Positions 24,934 through 32,712 of a stretch of DNA of 64,000 bases are shown here, piece by piece. Source of the stretch: an uncultured Eubacteriales bacterium. GTDB taxonomy: Bacteria; Bacillota; Clostridia; Christensenellales; CAG-314. The notes beneath the pieces were generated by a model. The model did no database searches and was not told the origin of the DNA. It was given only the letters and a program-made list of their open reading frames with translations. The position numbers and the translations under genes are program-made. Positions within the stretch are counted from its first letter, which is position 1. Each line of letters starts with the position of its first letter. Location: assembly GCA_948938605.1 (NCBI GenBank), contig CARAIG010000057.1:11340-75339 (forward strand), read 5' to 3'.

Positions 24934-25419
24934 ATGATAAACAAAGTAACAGCATATTTAGATAATTTAAAAATAAGTTACAGCCTAATCCGCCACGAAG
25001 CGGTTGTTACTACGGAAGAATCCCGTCAAGTAATACACGTGGATAACTGTATGTCGTGCAAAAGCCTTTACGTCAAGGACAAAAAAAGCGACAACTACTA
25101 TTTGGTAGTGCTCCCGTTCGACGTTAGGGCAAATATGCGCAGATTGGCAAGTTATGTCAATTGCGCCAAGTTCGAATTTGCAACCGAGGAAAAGTTGTTT
25201 AGCGATTTGCACGTTCACCGCGGCAGCGTGTCGCCGTTTGCGTATTTAAACGAGAATGCGGAAAAGTACTCGGCGCCCCTTTTAATACACAGGGACGTAT
25301 GGAATGCCGAACGCGTTAAATTCCACCCCTGCGACAACACTGCAACGGTTGTGTTGTCTTTGGACGGTTTTAAACTGTTTTTAAAAAGCATAAATAAGGA
25401 TACGGTAGTTGTCGACTAG
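24934..25419 (+). CDS. YbaK/ProX-type aminoacyl-tRNA deacylase
   Basis: The 161-residue product matches the YbaK/EbsC/PrdX fold: HEAVVTTEESRQVIHVDNCMSCKSLYVKDKKSDNYYLVVLP, then a ...EEKLFSDLHVHRGSVSPFAYLNE segment with the GxxxPF-like loop. These enzymes remove misacylated amino acids from tRNA-Pro. The lysine in CKSLYVKDK corresponds to the conserved substrate-site lysine. Which mischarged amino acid is hydrolysed cannot be told. It has no clear Shine-Dalgarno site (ACGGAATTTAATTTAT before ATG). Confidence 0.85.
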   Translation: MINKVTAYLDNLKISYSLIRHEAVVTTEESRQVIHVDNCMSCKSLYVKDKKSDNYYLVVLPFDVRANMRRLASYVNCAKFEFATEEKLFSDLHVHRGSVSPFAYLNENAEKYSAPLLIHRDVWNAERVKFHPCDNTATVVLSLDGFKLFLKSINKDTVVVD

Positions 25420-25476
25420 TAAGCGTACCAACGTGAAATTCGGGCTTACGTTAAGATAGAAATTTATGTAATAGTA

Positions 25477-25505
25477 TTGACAAATTTATGTGTTTGGCGT
25501 ATCAT
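25477..25505 (+). promoter_or_regulatory. Promoter of the small hydrophobic gene
   Basis: Perfect TTGACA at 25477-25482 with TATCAT at 25500-25505, 17 bp apart. Confidence 0.75.
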
Positions 25506-25547
25506 ATAAATAGACATAAAAATTGTTAAAATTTAGGAGGAAAAATT

Positions 25548-25781
25548 ATGTCAGCACTTAGCGGATTTAACAAATTGCCCAGATTGATTCAAATCATTTT
25601 GCTTTTAATTCCCGGCGTTAACTGGTTTACGGAAATAATCGTACGTGTATCGGCTGCGTTGCACGGAAAAGCAGGCAAACAAATTCTTATTTTGATTCTT
25701 GCAATTCTTCCTACCGGCGTATTGCTCGGTTGGATTGACTTGTTCTCTTGCTTGATTCAAAAGAGACTTATTCTTACCTGA
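25548..25781 (+). CDS. Small hydrophobic protein, 77 aa
   Basis: An AGGAGG site, a near-consensus promoter and a following terminator make this a real monocistronic gene. The product has two membrane helices (LIQIILLLIPGVNWFTEIIVRV and LILILAILPTGVLLGWIDLFSCLI) joined by a basic loop. No family was recognised. It is likely a small membrane protein; length and charge pattern alone do not show a toxin role. Confidence 0.7.
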   Translation: MSALSGFNKLPRLIQIILLLIPGVNWFTEIIVRVSAALHGKAGKQILILILAILPTGVLLGWIDLFSCLIQKRLILT

Positions 25782-25823
25782 TTATTTAATAAATTTAACA
25801 ATTTTGCTATAAGCAGGATAATC

Positions 25824-25858
25824 GGCGTTCCGCGTATAATAATGCGGAACGTTTTTTT
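25824..25858 (+). terminator. Intrinsic terminator
   Basis: CGTTCCGC pairs with GCGGAACG, followed by TTTTTTT. Confidence 0.85.
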
Positions 25859-25925
25859 GTCGGTTTTACGATGCAAGCCTGTTTTATCGCTTAGTCGTTT
25901 AGTCTTGCGTTATATTGAATTGTGC

Positions 25926-25954
25926 TTGCGGAAAATCCTGAAATATGCTAAAAT
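25926..25954 (+). promoter_or_regulatory. Promoter abutting the transglutaminase gene
   Basis: TTGCGG at 25926-25931 and an extended -10 TGCTAAAAT (TAAAAT at 25949-25954) are 17 bp apart. Only six bases separate the -10 from the ATG at 25961, so transcription would begin at or next to the start codon, giving a leaderless mRNA. No ribosome binding site is present. Confidence 0.55.
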
Positions 25955-25960
25955 AACGCT

Positions 25961-27868
25961 ATGAAACGCAAATTATCCATTATATTTATAATTTTAATAT
26001 GTATATGCGCGCTTACGTTTTTGTCGTCGTGCGACTTGGTATTGGATCTAATTTTCGGACCTAGCACTCCGTCGGACAAACCCGATACTAATGAACCTCC
26101 TGCGCACAAGCATACAATGGTTGCCCAAATGTACACCGGCGCAACTTGCGTAGGTCAAGACGAAATTAATTACTTCAAGTGCAGCGGCTGCAACAAGTAT
26201 TATTTTGACGAAGCGGGCAATGAGGAAATTGCCGATATTTCCGCATTGGAAAAAGGGCATTTGTTCGTCATTAAGTCAAACTCTGTCGAGCATTACTCCG
26301 AATGTAAACTGTGCAATACCGAACAGGAAAATTCCCGCGGGCAGCATTCGTCAACTCGATGGTGGTACAACGTTGACAGGCATTACAAGGTGTGCGACGT
26401 TTGCGGCAGCGAATTTAACAGTGCGTCTCACGACGAAACAGGCTCGTGTTCGGTTTGCGGACGTCAAGCGGATTACAAAGCAATTTGCAATGGCAATTAC
26501 GCATACGAACAGTTGGCGTTGTTGGAAAACGGCGGCAATATGCAAAAACTGTACAACAAAATCGACGAACTGGCGTCTTCCGTACACGATGACGTCAACA
26601 CCAACGCAACAAAACGCGAAATAGGCGAAACTGCCGACGGAACGGTCGTCGAAGCATACGCGTTTAACGCAATAAGCACAAACGGCTTGGGGATAACCGC
26701 CGTTCAAGCGTACGTTACCGTTGCAAGTTACAATCACGACCATCCGTTGTATTATTGGATAGACAAACAATGCAGCGTATCTGTAAGTCAAATAACCGAC
26801 AAGGTTTCGTCCGTCACTATTTGCGCCGACGAAAAATACGCAACGGGCGAAGCGCGTTCGGCACAAAACAAAATACTTTACAACCAAATAGACAAGTACT
26901 TGTCGTTAATGTCTGACGAAAGCGACCCTTATTACATAACGCTTGGGCTGCACGACGCAATTATCGACGACATTAACTATGCGTACAAATCCGACGGCGT
27001 TACGGCGGAAACGGCTTCGTGGGCGCACAATATCGTCGGCGTGTTCGACAACAAATCTGCCGTTTGCGAAGGTTATGCCAAGGCGTTCCAATTGCTGCTT
27101 AACGCGTGCAACGTCAACAACGTTTACGTTACTGGCAGCAGTAAAGGAATAGGGCACGCTTGGAATACGGTTCAACTTGCCGATGACAACTGGTACTGGT
27201 ACGATTTGACTTGGGATGACCAACCCAATATGGTTAACGGCAAAATGTACGATTATTTTTGTAAAACGGATAACGTATTTTCCGTTGACCACACAGTGAC
27301 CGAACAAAACGTCAACGACCAAATGAACTATTTGTACAACTTGCCTAAAACCGCAACTTTGGATTATTCGTCGGAAAACTTGGAAATTGACGAACAGTTT
27401 ACGTATAACGGCGTAACGTACATTCTTGCGGGCTACAACCGTCTTGCGGTAAACAAAGTGTTGACTGCGGGCACAGACGGCGTTGTAATGCTACCGTCCG
27501 AAATCGTCGAAAACGGCAAAAAATTTGCCGTCAAGCAAATCAACGACGAAGCGTTAGCAACTTATACTTACGGCGAAAACGGCTCAATATTATCCGTAGC
27601 GTCCCCGTCGGTGACCAAATTAGTCATTCCGCAAAGCGTTGACGTTATCTTCAACAAATCGTTTGTTTCCTGCAAAACGCTTGCGGAAATCGATTTCGAA
27701 GACAAAGCAAATTGGCAGCGTTACGCATTGTTCGGCAAGCCCGATTACAAAACGGTAACAGCCGAACAATTGTCCGCAACTGCGGAAGCGTGCAAACTGA
27801 TGCAGGAAGTATACAAACCTAATGTGCTGTCGCCCAGTTACGTATATGTTTGGGTAAAAACGGCGTAA
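25961..27868 (+). CDS. Transglutaminase-like lipoprotein
   Basis: The N-terminus is a lipoprotein signal peptide with lipobox LSSC (MKRKLSIIFIILICICALTFLSSC). A His/Cys segment like that of the lipoprotein at 12504 follows (HSSTRWWYNVDRHYKVCDVCG), then a transglutaminase-like domain with the triad Cys369 (SAVCEGYAKAF), His399 (GIGHAWNTV) and Asp415 (YWYDLTWDD). Such domains act as peptidases or cross-linkers at the cell surface. The C-terminal part (about residues 480-635) has a repeat that looks like a BspA-type leucine-rich stretch (VTKLVIPQSVDVIFNKSFVSCKTLAEIDF). There is no Shine-Dalgarno site before the ATG. Confidence 0.85.
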   Translation: MKRKLSIIFIILICICALTFLSSCDLVLDLIFGPSTPSDKPDTNEPPAHKHTMVAQMYTGATCVGQDEINYFKCSGCNKYYFDEAGNEEIADISALEKGHLFVIKSNSVEHYSECKLCNTEQENSRGQHSSTRWWYNVDRHYKVCDVCGSEFNSASHDETGSCSVCGRQADYKAICNGNYAYEQLALLENGGNMQKLYNKIDELASSVHDDVNTNATKREIGETADGTVVEAYAFNAISTNGLGITAVQAYVTVASYNHDHPLYYWIDKQCSVSVSQITDKVSSVTICADEKYATGEARSAQNKILYNQIDKYLSLMSDESDPYYITLGLHDAIIDDINYAYKSDGVTAETASWAHNIVGVFDNKSAVCEGYAKAFQLLLNACNVNNVYVTGSSKGIGHAWNTVQLADDNWYWYDLTWDDQPNMVNGKMYDYFCKTDNVFSVDHTVTEQNVNDQMNYLYNLPKTATLDYSSENLEIDEQFTYNGVTYILAGYNRLAVNKVLTAGTDGVVMLPSEIVENGKKFAVKQINDEALATYTYGENGSILSVASPSVTKLVIPQSVDVIFNKSFVSCKTLAEIDFEDKANWQRYALFGKPDYKTVTAEQLSATAEACKLMQEVYKPNVLSPSYVYVWVKTA

Positions 27869-27888
27869 AATCGGTATTATAGCATTTT

Positions 27889-27935
27889 AAAGCGCACCTT
27901 GACGTTTAACTGTCGGGTGCGCTTAATAATTTTTA
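27889..27935 (+). terminator. Intrinsic terminator
   Basis: AAGCGCACC pairs with GGTGCGCTT across a loop of about 16 nt, followed by AATAATTTTT. Confidence 0.75.
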
Positions 27936-27995
27936 TCGTTGAGTAAATATATTCGGGTTTTAATGCATTACAAATTATCTTTGTAAATTTAATTA

Positions 27996-28024
27996 TTGAC
28001 TATTGACATTTTTCAAATTATAAT
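27996..28024 (+). promoter_or_regulatory. Promoter of the alpha/beta hydrolase gene
   Basis: TTGACT at 27996-28001 and a perfect TATAAT at 28019-28024 are 17 bp apart. Confidence 0.75.
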
Positions 28025-28059
28025 AGTGTGGTAAAATTTATAAATAACGGAGTGGTTTT

Positions 28060-28902
28060 ATGATCTACGAAAAAATCGATCTTTACAAATATTTCAATAT
28101 AAAACGCAAATGCGGCGAAGCGGGATATTTAAACATATACGCTCCTAGCGCGGTTGACGGAATGAAACCAAAACTGCGTCCCGCAATGCTTATATTAGCA
28201 GGCGGCGGATATGCTTTCGTTTCCCAACGCGAAAGCGAACCGGTAGCATTAAAATACCTTTCAAACGGCTTTGCTTGCTTTGCGTTGGAATACACTGCAA
28301 ATACCGCCTATCCCGTACCCTTAAACGAGGCGTGTATGGCAATGGCGTATATACGCGAACAAGCCGAAAAATACCGTATCGACGTCGAACATATCTGCGC
28401 TATCGGGTTTTCGGCGGGCGGACACCTTGCAGGAATGTTGGCAACGTTGACCGATGACGAAGCGTCAAACGCATTGGGCGGCAAAGCAAAACTTGCAAAG
28501 CCCAATGCCGTTATACTTGCGTATCCGGTGGTGTCGCTAAACCTGCAAACGCGCGGACAAACCCGCAAAGTTATTGCATCGGACGACGAGTCGTTATTCG
28601 GCAAACTTTCCGTCGACAAGTGCGTAAATGCAAACAGCGCGCCCGTATACGTTTGGCACGTTTACGAAGACGACATTGTATCGGTACAGCATTCGTTAAT
28701 GCTTGCGCAAGCGTATCACAAGGCGGGAGTTCCGTTCGAAATGCACATTTTCGAAAAGGGCTGGCACGGCGTAAGCGTATGCTCGGCGGAAACGGAAAAC
28801 GATATGGGCATAGTACAACGTCTTAAAGGCGTAGCCAAATGGTTCGATATGTCGCTCTTTTGGTTACAAATGCGCGGCTTTTGCGTAGTAACGCAGGGAT
28901 AG
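28060..28902 (+). CDS. Alpha/beta hydrolase (esterase, BD-FAE-like)
   Basis: The 280-residue product has an HGG-type oxyanion variant (LILAGGGYAFVSQRESE), the nucleophile elbow GFSAGG (Ser118), and a late Asp and His (YEDDIV, GWHGVSV) fitting the Ser-Asp-His triad. The layout resembles the BD-FAE/acetyl-xylan-esterase group, which removes acyl groups from plant polysaccharides, but the substrate cannot be fixed from the motifs. There is no signal peptide, so it acts inside the cell. It is transcribed alone from its own promoter. Confidence 0.85.
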   Translation: MIYEKIDLYKYFNIKRKCGEAGYLNIYAPSAVDGMKPKLRPAMLILAGGGYAFVSQRESEPVALKYLSNGFACFALEYTANTAYPVPLNEACMAMAYIREQAEKYRIDVEHICAIGFSAGGHLAGMLATLTDDEASNALGGKAKLAKPNAVILAYPVVSLNLQTRGQTRKVIASDDESLFGKLSVDKCVNANSAPVYVWHVYEDDIVSVQHSLMLAQAYHKAGVPFEMHIFEKGWHGVSVCSAETENDMGIVQRLKGVAKWFDMSLFWLQMRGFCVVTQG

Positions 28903-28976
28903 CGGTGTAATAGGGCAAGCGCGCTGTGTCGCTTGTGCGGCTTGTCGTGTTAAATATTTAAATTTCTAATGTCAAC

Positions 28977-29013
28977 AAAAAAACACGCTCACGTAATAGT
29001 GGGCGTGTTTTTT
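28977..29013. terminator. Bidirectional terminator between convergent genes
   Basis: AAAACACGCTCAC pairs with GTGGGCGTGTTTT, with an A-run on the left and a T-run on the right. It serves both the hydrolase and the rhomboid gene. Confidence 0.85.
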
Positions 29014-29027
29014 GTTTAAACATTTAT

Positions 29028-29762
29028 CTACTCGGTAATTTCAACTTCGGTTTGTTTTTGCTTATTTTTCTTTAATAAATAAAACGGCAGTATAATTACC
29101 GTACCCAATGCCAAACCGAGTATTAACGATACGTTGTGGCAAAGCGTCGTCCAACCGAAACTGACCACGTATGTCGTCAGCACTCCGTAAATTGCCGCTA
29201 CTATAATCGTAGGCAAACCAATTTTTTTAAAACTTTTTATATCAAAAAATATCGCCGCAAGGCTTGTGCCTACAAGTCCGAAAATTCCGCCCGACGCGCC
29301 TACGCTCATTTGCGTCATTGTCTGTTCGGCTTGACCGGGCGCTATTGCTAAGTAAAGCGGATCTGTGATAAATCCTTGAATAAACCCTATAACAAAAAAC
29401 ATCAAATAAGCCAGCCACCAACCGAAACGCTTTTCGGCATAATTGCCTATAAAATACAAACCTACCAAATTGGCAATCAAATGCAGTATATGTCCGTGCA
29501 AAAACATATGCGTAAAGTTTCGGTAAATGTTTATTCCCGACGTATACTGTACGCCGAAAATTGCCATATGCTCGGTTAAAAGCCCGCCGCAGCTGCCGAA
29601 TATGTAATTGAATGCAGGCGGAGCGTCGTCATCCCACGCATTGTAACCGGTATATCCTTCGGGGAAAGGCAAAAACCTGTCTAATAGGTAAAATATAAAT
29701 AAGACAATTATTAAAATATTTGTTGCCGTAATAAATTTTTTAAAGTTTATTTTTTCTTTCAT
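29028..29762 (-). CDS. Rhomboid family intramembrane serine protease
   Basis: The 244-residue membrane protein has about six to seven helices. The catalytic serine is Ser157 in VGASGGIFGL and the partner histidine is His209 in the helix CHNVSLILGLALG, the Ser-His dyad of rhomboids. An HGHILHLIANL segment (about 89-99) supplies the conserved upstream residues. Rhomboids cut membrane proteins inside the bilayer; the substrate is unknown. A conspicuous acidic loop (WDDDAPP) lies after the first helix. It faces the hydrolase gene across a bidirectional terminator. Confidence 0.9.
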   Translation of the reverse strand: MKEKINFKKFITATNILIIVLFIFYLLDRFLPFPEGYTGYNAWDDDAPPAFNYIFGSCGGLLTEHMAIFGVQYTSGINIYRNFTHMFLHGHILHLIANLVGLYFIGNYAEKRFGWWLAYLMFFVIGFIQGFITDPLYLAIAPGQAEQTMTQMSVGASGGIFGLVGTSLAAIFFDIKSFKKIGLPTIIVAAIYGVLTTYVVSFGWTTLCHNVSLILGLALGTVIILPFYLLKKNKQKQTEVEITE

Positions 29763-29968
29763 ATAATTTACCCCGTATTCGATTATATATTAATCGTGCG
29801 GTTAAGTCAATAATAAAGATTGTTATGCTTCCGTTCATAATTTGCTTACGCAATTATACCAAAGATTAAATGAACTTTTTATTTTTACTTGTTGTGCTTG
29901 ATAGCATAATTCACCTAAGTATAAAAATGCTTTCCGTTTTTACAAAAGGTATTTAAAATAAAACAGTT

Positions 29969-30178
29969 TTAAGCATTGTCTACTTCACCAAGTAAGTAAT
30001 CGCACGATACGTCAAAATATCTTGACAGTATTATTACAGCGTTGGAATTTGGTTGACTTATTCCTAACTCCCAGTTGGCAATTGCGCTTTTGCTAATATT
30101 TGTTTCGAATGCAAGTTGCATTTGAGTAATTTCTTTTTCTTTTCTTAGTTCTTTTAATCGTTCGGCAAAGTTATTCAT
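29969..30178 (-). CDS. XRE family small transcriptional regulator
   Basis: The 69-residue protein is a single Cro/CI-type helix-turn-helix: RLKELRKEKEITQMQLAFETNISKSAIANWELGISQPNSNAVIILSRYF followed by DVSCDYLLGE. A GAGGT site precedes the ATG. A perfect inverted repeat ATACCTCATAGGTAT at 30184-30198 overlaps that ribosome binding site and could be an autoregulatory operator. The gene is alone on the minus strand next to tmRNA, with no obvious partner or toxin gene. Confidence 0.9.
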   Translation of the reverse strand: MNNFAERLKELRKEKEITQMQLAFETNISKSAIANWELGISQPNSNAVIILSRYFDVSCDYLLGEVDNA

Positions 30179-30478
30179 TGTTTATACCTCATAGGTATTT
30201 TAGTCCATCAAACACCTTTGCTAATTGACTGATAGGCAATATAAATAAAATTCACGTCTTACCCCGACGGCGCAAGCGAGGAAAACGGCGCAAAAGAAAA
30301 AGAAACCGCAAACGCGATTTCTAATTCTGACATAAACGCAGGGTGTGCGTGTACGTTTTGTTTGGTAGGGTGACGCGGCAAGGGCAAAAGCCCGACCCCC
30401 AGCGGACTTAGTCCGCGTGGACAAAAAAGTTAATAAAAACCGATACCAAACTAAGGCGACGAAGTAAAAAGGAACAAT
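30179..30478. other. Spacer between XRE gene and tmRNA terminator
   Basis: It contains the 15-bp operator-like palindrome at 30184-30198 and a second perfect palindrome GCGGACTTAGTCCGC at 30402-30416, whose core also occurs at 10885-10897. The 30270-30420 segment is GC-rich for the window. No supported gene was found; a 67-codon minus frame lacks a ribosome binding site. Confidence 0.5.
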
Positions 30479-30514
30479 AAAAAGGGGAAAGACACAAAAT
30501 CTTTCCCCTTTTTG
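30479..30514. terminator. Terminator of the tmRNA gene
   Basis: AAAAAGGGGAAAGA pairs with TCTTTCCCCTTTTT across CACAAAA. On the minus strand it is followed by a T-run, 32 bp after the mature tmRNA 3' end. Confidence 0.85.
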
Positions 30515-30546
30515 TTGTGACTTAAAACGAGTCGTCGCCGCTAATA

Positions 30547-30923
30547 TGGTGGAGGTGACGGGACTTGCACCCGCGTACCAACGTTAGACCATTTGGCTTT
30601 CTTCGTACACAGTTTGTTTTTGTTAAGCAACGGACGGAAAACAAACAAACCAACCGTTGCTTGCAACAAAAAAGGTTTCGAATTTTAACGTCTTGTTGCC
30701 ACCGTCAAAGTTCTATTTGCGTTGTATAACGCAGGACATTACGCCACGCAACAAAGCGTAAGCCTACGAGCCGGTATTAATTAAGCGGCATAAGCCATTC
30801 CGAAAGAACGGCTTTCAGTTTTGCTATTGTTAGCGTTTAATTTAGTTTTGCCTTGTTTACGCAGATGCGCTGCGGTACGCTTACCAAACCTTCTTAACAC
30901 TGGGCGAATCTAAAAACACCCCC
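30547..30923 (-). ncRNA. ssrA: Transfer-messenger RNA (tmRNA)
   Basis: Read on the minus strand, the 5' end GGGGGTG pairs with the 3' CACCTCC, followed by ACCA. The 3' half contains a tRNA-like T arm (GCGGG...CCCGT) and the 5' half a region with the TTAGATTCGCCC sequence of tmRNAs. A tag reading frame runs from GCT at 30834 to TAA at 30781 and encodes ANNSKTESRSFGMAYAA, ending in the degradation signal YAA that directs stalled proteins to ClpXP. The total length, about 377 nt, is normal. tmRNA works with SmpB, which is not in this window. Confidence 0.95.
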
Positions 30924-30943
30924 GTATAAAGGCTAGCGGTAAT

Positions 30944-30972
30944 ATTATACGTCATAACGGCTTAAAAGTAAA
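30944..30972 (-). promoter_or_regulatory. Promoter of tmRNA
   Basis: On the minus strand, TTTACT (30972-30967) and a perfect TATAAT (30949-30944) are 17 bp apart. Transcription would begin about 14 nt upstream of the mature 5' end, fitting RNase P processing. Confidence 0.8.
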
Positions 30973-31016
30973 CTTAAAATGCACAAGCATTTTTTTATAA
31001 ATTTAAATTTGTGCTA

Positions 31017-31045
31017 TGGACAAATTGAAACCGTTGTACTATAAT
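31017..31045 (+). promoter_or_regulatory. Promoter of the uL15-like membrane gene
   Basis: TGGACA at 31017-31022 and a perfect TATAAT at 31040-31045 are 17 bp apart; the gene starts 26 nt later behind a GGGAGG site. Confidence 0.75.
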
Positions 31046-31071
31046 TGTATTAACATTCTGGGAGGCAAAAG

Positions 31072-32505
31072 ATGAAAATATTTAATTTGTTAAATGTGCT
31101 TAATCTTGACAAACAGCAACTTATAATTATTGCGGGTTTGGCGGCAGTTTTTGTAGTGCTGGTTATCGTTATAGTAGCGGTAAGCGTTTCGCGTAAAAAG
31201 CGTAAAAGTAAGTCGCTTACGCAATTAAAAGACAAGGAAACGGACAATCAAATTAAACAAGATACCGTTCAACTTAAACAGGACGAAGTAACGCAAAACG
31301 TTATCGAACAACACGCCGAACAGCAACCCGCAACGGACGAAGCAATTGCAGACGAACCGGTTGCCGACATTGAAACCGTTGACGAATCGGCTACGGACGA
31401 CGCTGTTGTTGAGCAAACGCTTTTGCCCGACGAAGTTGCTTTTGTTGACGAAGCGGACGACGAAACGGACGACGACGATGACGAAATTTCCCAAGACGAA
31501 CTTGACGAATTGGCGTCTGCCGACGACGAAAACGCCGACGACGTTGAAGAAGAAGTTACCGTTCAACTTGCCGACGACGGTGACGGCACAAGCGACATCG
31601 TATTCCGTCGCGTCATATACAACCGTAGCTTTTTAGCGCGCATAACGCAAGCAAGCGACGAAGTTAAGGACAGATATTCCGATTTAAAAAACTATTTGCT
31701 TTCCTTCAACAAAGTTAAGTCGTCAATAAGTTGGAAGCACGAAAGTTTCCGTTTGGGACGTAACACGTTTGCATGTTTTGTAATGCGCGGCAAAAAACTG
31801 TGCTTGCGCTTTGCAACCGATCCTAAGCGTTTTGACGACACAAAGTACAAGGTTATAGACTTGTCTATCCGCAGTCCCAAAAGCAAACAGCCTTGCTTGT
31901 ACCGCATAACAAGCGACCGCAAAGTAAAGTTTGCTAAGGAAATTATCGATATGCTAACGGGGGAATTAGCCAGCGAAAAACTTGCCGATTCCGTTTACGA
32001 AAACTACGTAATGCCTTACCGTACTACGGACGAACTTATCGAAGCCGATTTGATTCGCGTTAAAATTATCGAAGGCGTGGAAAATGCCGAAGTAAAGGTG
32101 GACGACGTCGAGGAATTAAAGGAAATAGTGCGCCAAACCGAAGCACTGCCCAAGCGCGACTTTAAAATTTTGGAAAAAGTGGAAGTTAACGAAGTGGATG
32201 TTATGAGCGACGAACAAGCCAAGGAAATTATCGAGTACAAGGTTGTCAAGCGTAAAAAGTCCAAGGGCAGTAAGGGCATTATTAACATCGACGTTCTTTC
32301 CAAAAAGTTCCAAGCAGGTTCGTTAATCAATTTGGATATCCTGCGCGAAAGGCGTATTATCCCTAACAACGTCAACTACTTAAAAGTGCTTGCAAACGGC
32401 ATTTTGGACAAACCCTTAATTGTCGAAGCGGACGACTTTTCAATGCAAGCGGTAAAAATGATAGCCCTAACCGGCGGTAGAGTAATCCGCACCAACAACC
32501 AATAA
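31072..32505 (+). CDS. Membrane-anchored protein with uL15-like C-terminal domain
   Basis: The 477-residue product has one hydrophobic segment (about residues 15-40), an Asp/Glu-rich stretch to about 180, a roughly 150-residue domain (VIYNRSFLARITQ...SSISWKHESFRLGRNTFACFVMRGKKLCLRF...LYRITSDRKVKFAKEII) and a C-terminal region (INIDVLSKKFQAGSLINLDI...LKVLANGILDKPLIVEADDF, ending TGGRVI) that closely resembles the C-terminal half of ribosomal protein uL15. The central domain is shared with the gene at 53673, behind the giant surface protein, which lacks the uL15-like part. The true uL15 gene would be in a ribosomal operon, so this is a separate domain fusion. Function unknown; an RNA or ribosome link is possible but inferred. 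Confidence 0.75.
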   Translation: MKIFNLLNVLNLDKQQLIIIAGLAAVFVVLVIVIVAVSVSRKKRKSKSLTQLKDKETDNQIKQDTVQLKQDEVTQNVIEQHAEQQPATDEAIADEPVADIETVDESATDDAVVEQTLLPDEVAFVDEADDETDDDDDEISQDELDELASADDENADDVEEEVTVQLADDGDGTSDIVFRRVIYNRSFLARITQASDEVKDRYSDLKNYLLSFNKVKSSISWKHESFRLGRNTFACFVMRGKKLCLRFATDPKRFDDTKYKVIDLSIRSPKSKQPCLYRITSDRKVKFAKEIIDMLTGELASEKLADSVYENYVMPYRTTDELIEADLIRVKIIEGVENAEVKVDDVEELKEIVRQTEALPKRDFKILEKVEVNEVDVMSDEQAKEIIEYKVVKRKKSKGSKGIINIDVLSKKFQAGSLINLDILRERRIIPNNVNYLKVLANGILDKPLIVEADDFSMQAVKMIALTGGRVIRTNNQ

Positions 32506-32516
32506 CGGTAATTTTT

Positions 32517-32565
32517 ATAAAAACAGTTGCAACAAGGAATAGGTATACCTTTTGCAACTGTTTTG
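32517..32565 (+). terminator. Intrinsic terminator
   Basis: AAAACAGTTGCAA pairs with TTGCAACTGTTTT, followed by GTTATC; the loop also contains GGTATACC. Confidence 0.75.
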
Positions 32566-32622
32566 TTATCTATTATTCATAACAATGCTTTTGCCAAACC
32601 AACATTTTAATTGCAAAAACAC

Positions 32623-32651
32623 TTGAAATTTTCGTCAAAATATTGTACAAT
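32623..32651 (+). promoter_or_regulatory. Promoter of ppdK
   Basis: TTGAAA at 32623-32628 and TACAAT at 32646-32651 are 17 bp apart. Confidence 0.65.
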
Positions 32652-32712
32652 GTCCTTGTTTGGGGCTTGTCCCTAATCAATGCAGACAAATTTATTTTGG
32701 AGGAATAACAAA

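Noticed and set aside
30221..30424. 67-codon minus frame between XRE and tmRNA
   Set aside because: It has no ribosome binding site, overlaps palindromic sequence and shows no recognisable protein features.
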